A stretch of DNA of 64,000 bases from an uncultured Acetobacteraceae bacterium (GTDB lineage: Bacteria; Pseudomonadota; Alphaproteobacteria; Acetobacterales; Acetobacteraceae): positions 1-64,000 of the forward strand of contig CAIRCM010000079.1 in assembly GCA_903877125.1 (NCBI GenBank). The letters run 5' to 3'. Below the pieces are notes generated by a model that saw only the letters and a program-made list of their open reading frames with translations, was not told where the DNA came from and did no database searches. Positions 63,801 through 64,000 of the stretch are shown here, in pieces. The translations under genes and the position numbers were made by a program. Numbering within the stretch: the stretch's first letter is position 1; each line of letters starts with the position of its first letter.

Positions 63801-64000
63801 TGCCGGGCGGCCGGCGAAATACACCCTTCACGAAGGCAAGACATTTCACCAGTACACCGACCGCTGGGATACCGCGCCGCGCTATTGGGTTTCGGAATCA
63901 TCGTTACGCGATCGGCCGGCGGTGGCCGAGGCGGCACGCCATCACCGCCTGGCCTTTCGCGACATCGCACGATCGACCGACGAGCGCACCACCATCGCCA
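60877..64000 (+). CDS. drmMI: Eco57I-type N6-adenine methylase, DISARM DrmMI-like (partial at window edge)
   Basis: This gene is not in the ORF track because it runs off the right edge. The frame is open for 1041 codons from the GTG at 60877, which overlaps the helicase stop as GTGA; an ATG at 60910 is an alternative. SAM motif I is VVDPAMGSGHFLIEACR near residue 485 and the catalytic motif IV is VLSNPPWDVIQ near residue 745, which mark an adenine-N6 DNA methylase. The N-terminal 400 residues look like a specificity/assembly region. In class 1 DISARM, DrmMI follows DrmD and marks self DNA. The C-terminus is not visible. Confidence 0.85.
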   Translation, partial: MNPDVTTFGPAMPEPFLRLELENMLRRRGLADPPRAEVWAAMRRGVRRLGSIGGPQRVHNQIIVPLARLLGYGDPERQEPVATREGLEDAGWLMTGAGQSLRAWTIGTEDTLDAPRRAGRAYRFSPMRAAQRVLRARRERLGLLTDGDTMRLLLCDPTEADSYLSIPLAGWDTPEPHASVLVLMGLASPSGQQALPAVLEAARLGQGRITKALRSQAREAVEGFLQAVLTRNPDHGASAETLWAEGLVLVYRLLFILKLESASAPACAFSFAATPLWRSALSPNQALGPLVRQHLDRGHDTGRMLEDGLRAVFTIFRDGLTCGGLSVAPLGGALFGAASTPLLDALTWGDRAVAVLLDRLLWATPKGRPRERVHYGALDVENLGHVYEGLLELEPGIAMEAMVRQRRGKLDIVVPACESGDPVPSGTFYLRSGMGRKISGSYYTPHALVRFLVRETLAPLVVAISPDDAPDPHGILRLRVVDPAMGSGHFLIEACRFLGEALYAACCLCDARNLLDIATVDPTLAAYMPNRAAGDFAGARALAVCRRLVAVHCLYGVDRNPLAVELAKLALWLESYAEGLPLTFLDHRLVVGDAIAGPFFADLATLPVGRQILDPLLARGVTRRLEASVRDALTEVAALNASIGRDTSDLLAKDAAKTRLDTALAPLRLLARTWSGAVALGGRDCDDEWQALAAAVAHDGQWPDVLTVRQNALFEAGETALPWDLTFPEVFQVGGFDAVLSNPPWDVIQYRTEDFVAGYDLSVLDAPTKAAQTAIERRVLAEHADAFETYKAGYERQKRLANRLFSKRPGGAPDAFHLFAERYLDLGKAIGALLPSAFHANEGATDLRRRYFSETRISCCYSFENRRKLFDIDSRFKFDLIVARKPGPTASLRCAFYLESVADLDTPGRIMEYDATFLAASGGNNATPLELRGAADVGIARILFAHRTTFGDLCDRLGIKFGCDLHMTADAGLFVAGRPAKYTLHEGKTFHQYTDRWDTAPRYWVSESSLRDRPAVAEAARHHRLAFRDIARSTDERTTIA

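Noticed and set aside
62302-63849. 515-aa minus-strand ORF
   Set aside because: Shadow of the methylase, whose frame continues to the window edge.

Overview
The window is high-GC DNA from an alphaproteobacterium, most likely of the Acetobacteraceae/Rhodospirillales. The inference rests on the bolA / J-domain / cobS / cobT order (aerobic cobalamin pathway), class-2 PyrD, monomeric NADP-isocitrate dehydrogenase, two LIV-type ABC operons, an alphaproteobacterial LexA box (GTTC-N7-GTTC) and several CtrA-like boxes (TTAA-N7-TTAA). No rRNA, tRNA, CRISPR array or insertion sequence was recognised. No gene-free gap exceeds about 250 bases. Most of the longest ORFs in the track are antisense shadows of real genes.

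Layout. 0-3.6 kb: an orphan LIV-type binding protein, an NAD(P)-binding oxidoreductase and an M20 amidohydrolase. 3.6-12.4 kb: housekeeping block with uvrA and ssb diverging around an SOS box, then bolA, a J-domain protein, cobS-cobT and a beta-propeller protein. 12.4-16.2 kb: a livF-G-M-H operon on the minus strand without its own binding protein. 16.3-22.1 kb: a GT87-like membrane protein, a dienelactone hydrolase, a GT2 glycosyltransferase and monomeric icd. 22.2-30.7 kb: a hybrid sensor kinase with Hpt domain, two small unknown genes each behind a CtrA-like box, a Nudix hydrolase, glyoxalase I, a second sensor kinase interrupted by an in-frame TGA, and a UspA protein. 30.7-38.4 kb: a HAD phosphatase, pyrD, an amidohydrolase, three small exported proteins, a 2OG-Fe(II) oxygenase, a TPR/GT9-like protein and an aldo/keto reductase. 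38.5-40.6 kb: a small phage-like island (S24 repressor, a divergent unknown gene, a short promoter-to-terminator unit that may be an sRNA, and two or three tiny phage-like genes). 40.8-46.6 kb: a complete liv operon (G-F-K-K-H-M) with two tandem binding proteins. 46.7-57.9 kb: mixed metabolism and membrane functions (DUF445, ACT protein behind a possible attenuator, luciferase-like oxidoreductase, amidohydrolase, GxxExxY protein, lipoprotein, NitT/TauT-type binding protein, SCP2-type thiolase with its DUF35 partner, a K+ channel, enoyl-CoA hydratase, a GYF_2/DUF898 protein). 58.0-64.0 kb: a SNF2/DEAH helicase translationally overlapped by an Eco57I-type adenine methylase that runs off the window. 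The methylase is absent from the ORF track. The pair looks like drmD-drmMI of a class 1 DISARM phage-defence system.

A dispersed intergenic repeat of about 100 bp occurs at five loci (one a tandem). At four loci its outer TAG supplies the stop codon of an adjacent gene, and at the fifth a deleted copy supplies the only available start codon (TTG) of the K+ channel gene. The most interesting items are this gene-end-capturing repeat, the DISARM-like pair with a perfect CtrA-like box upstream, the phage-like island with its sRNA candidate, and the nonsense-split kinase.
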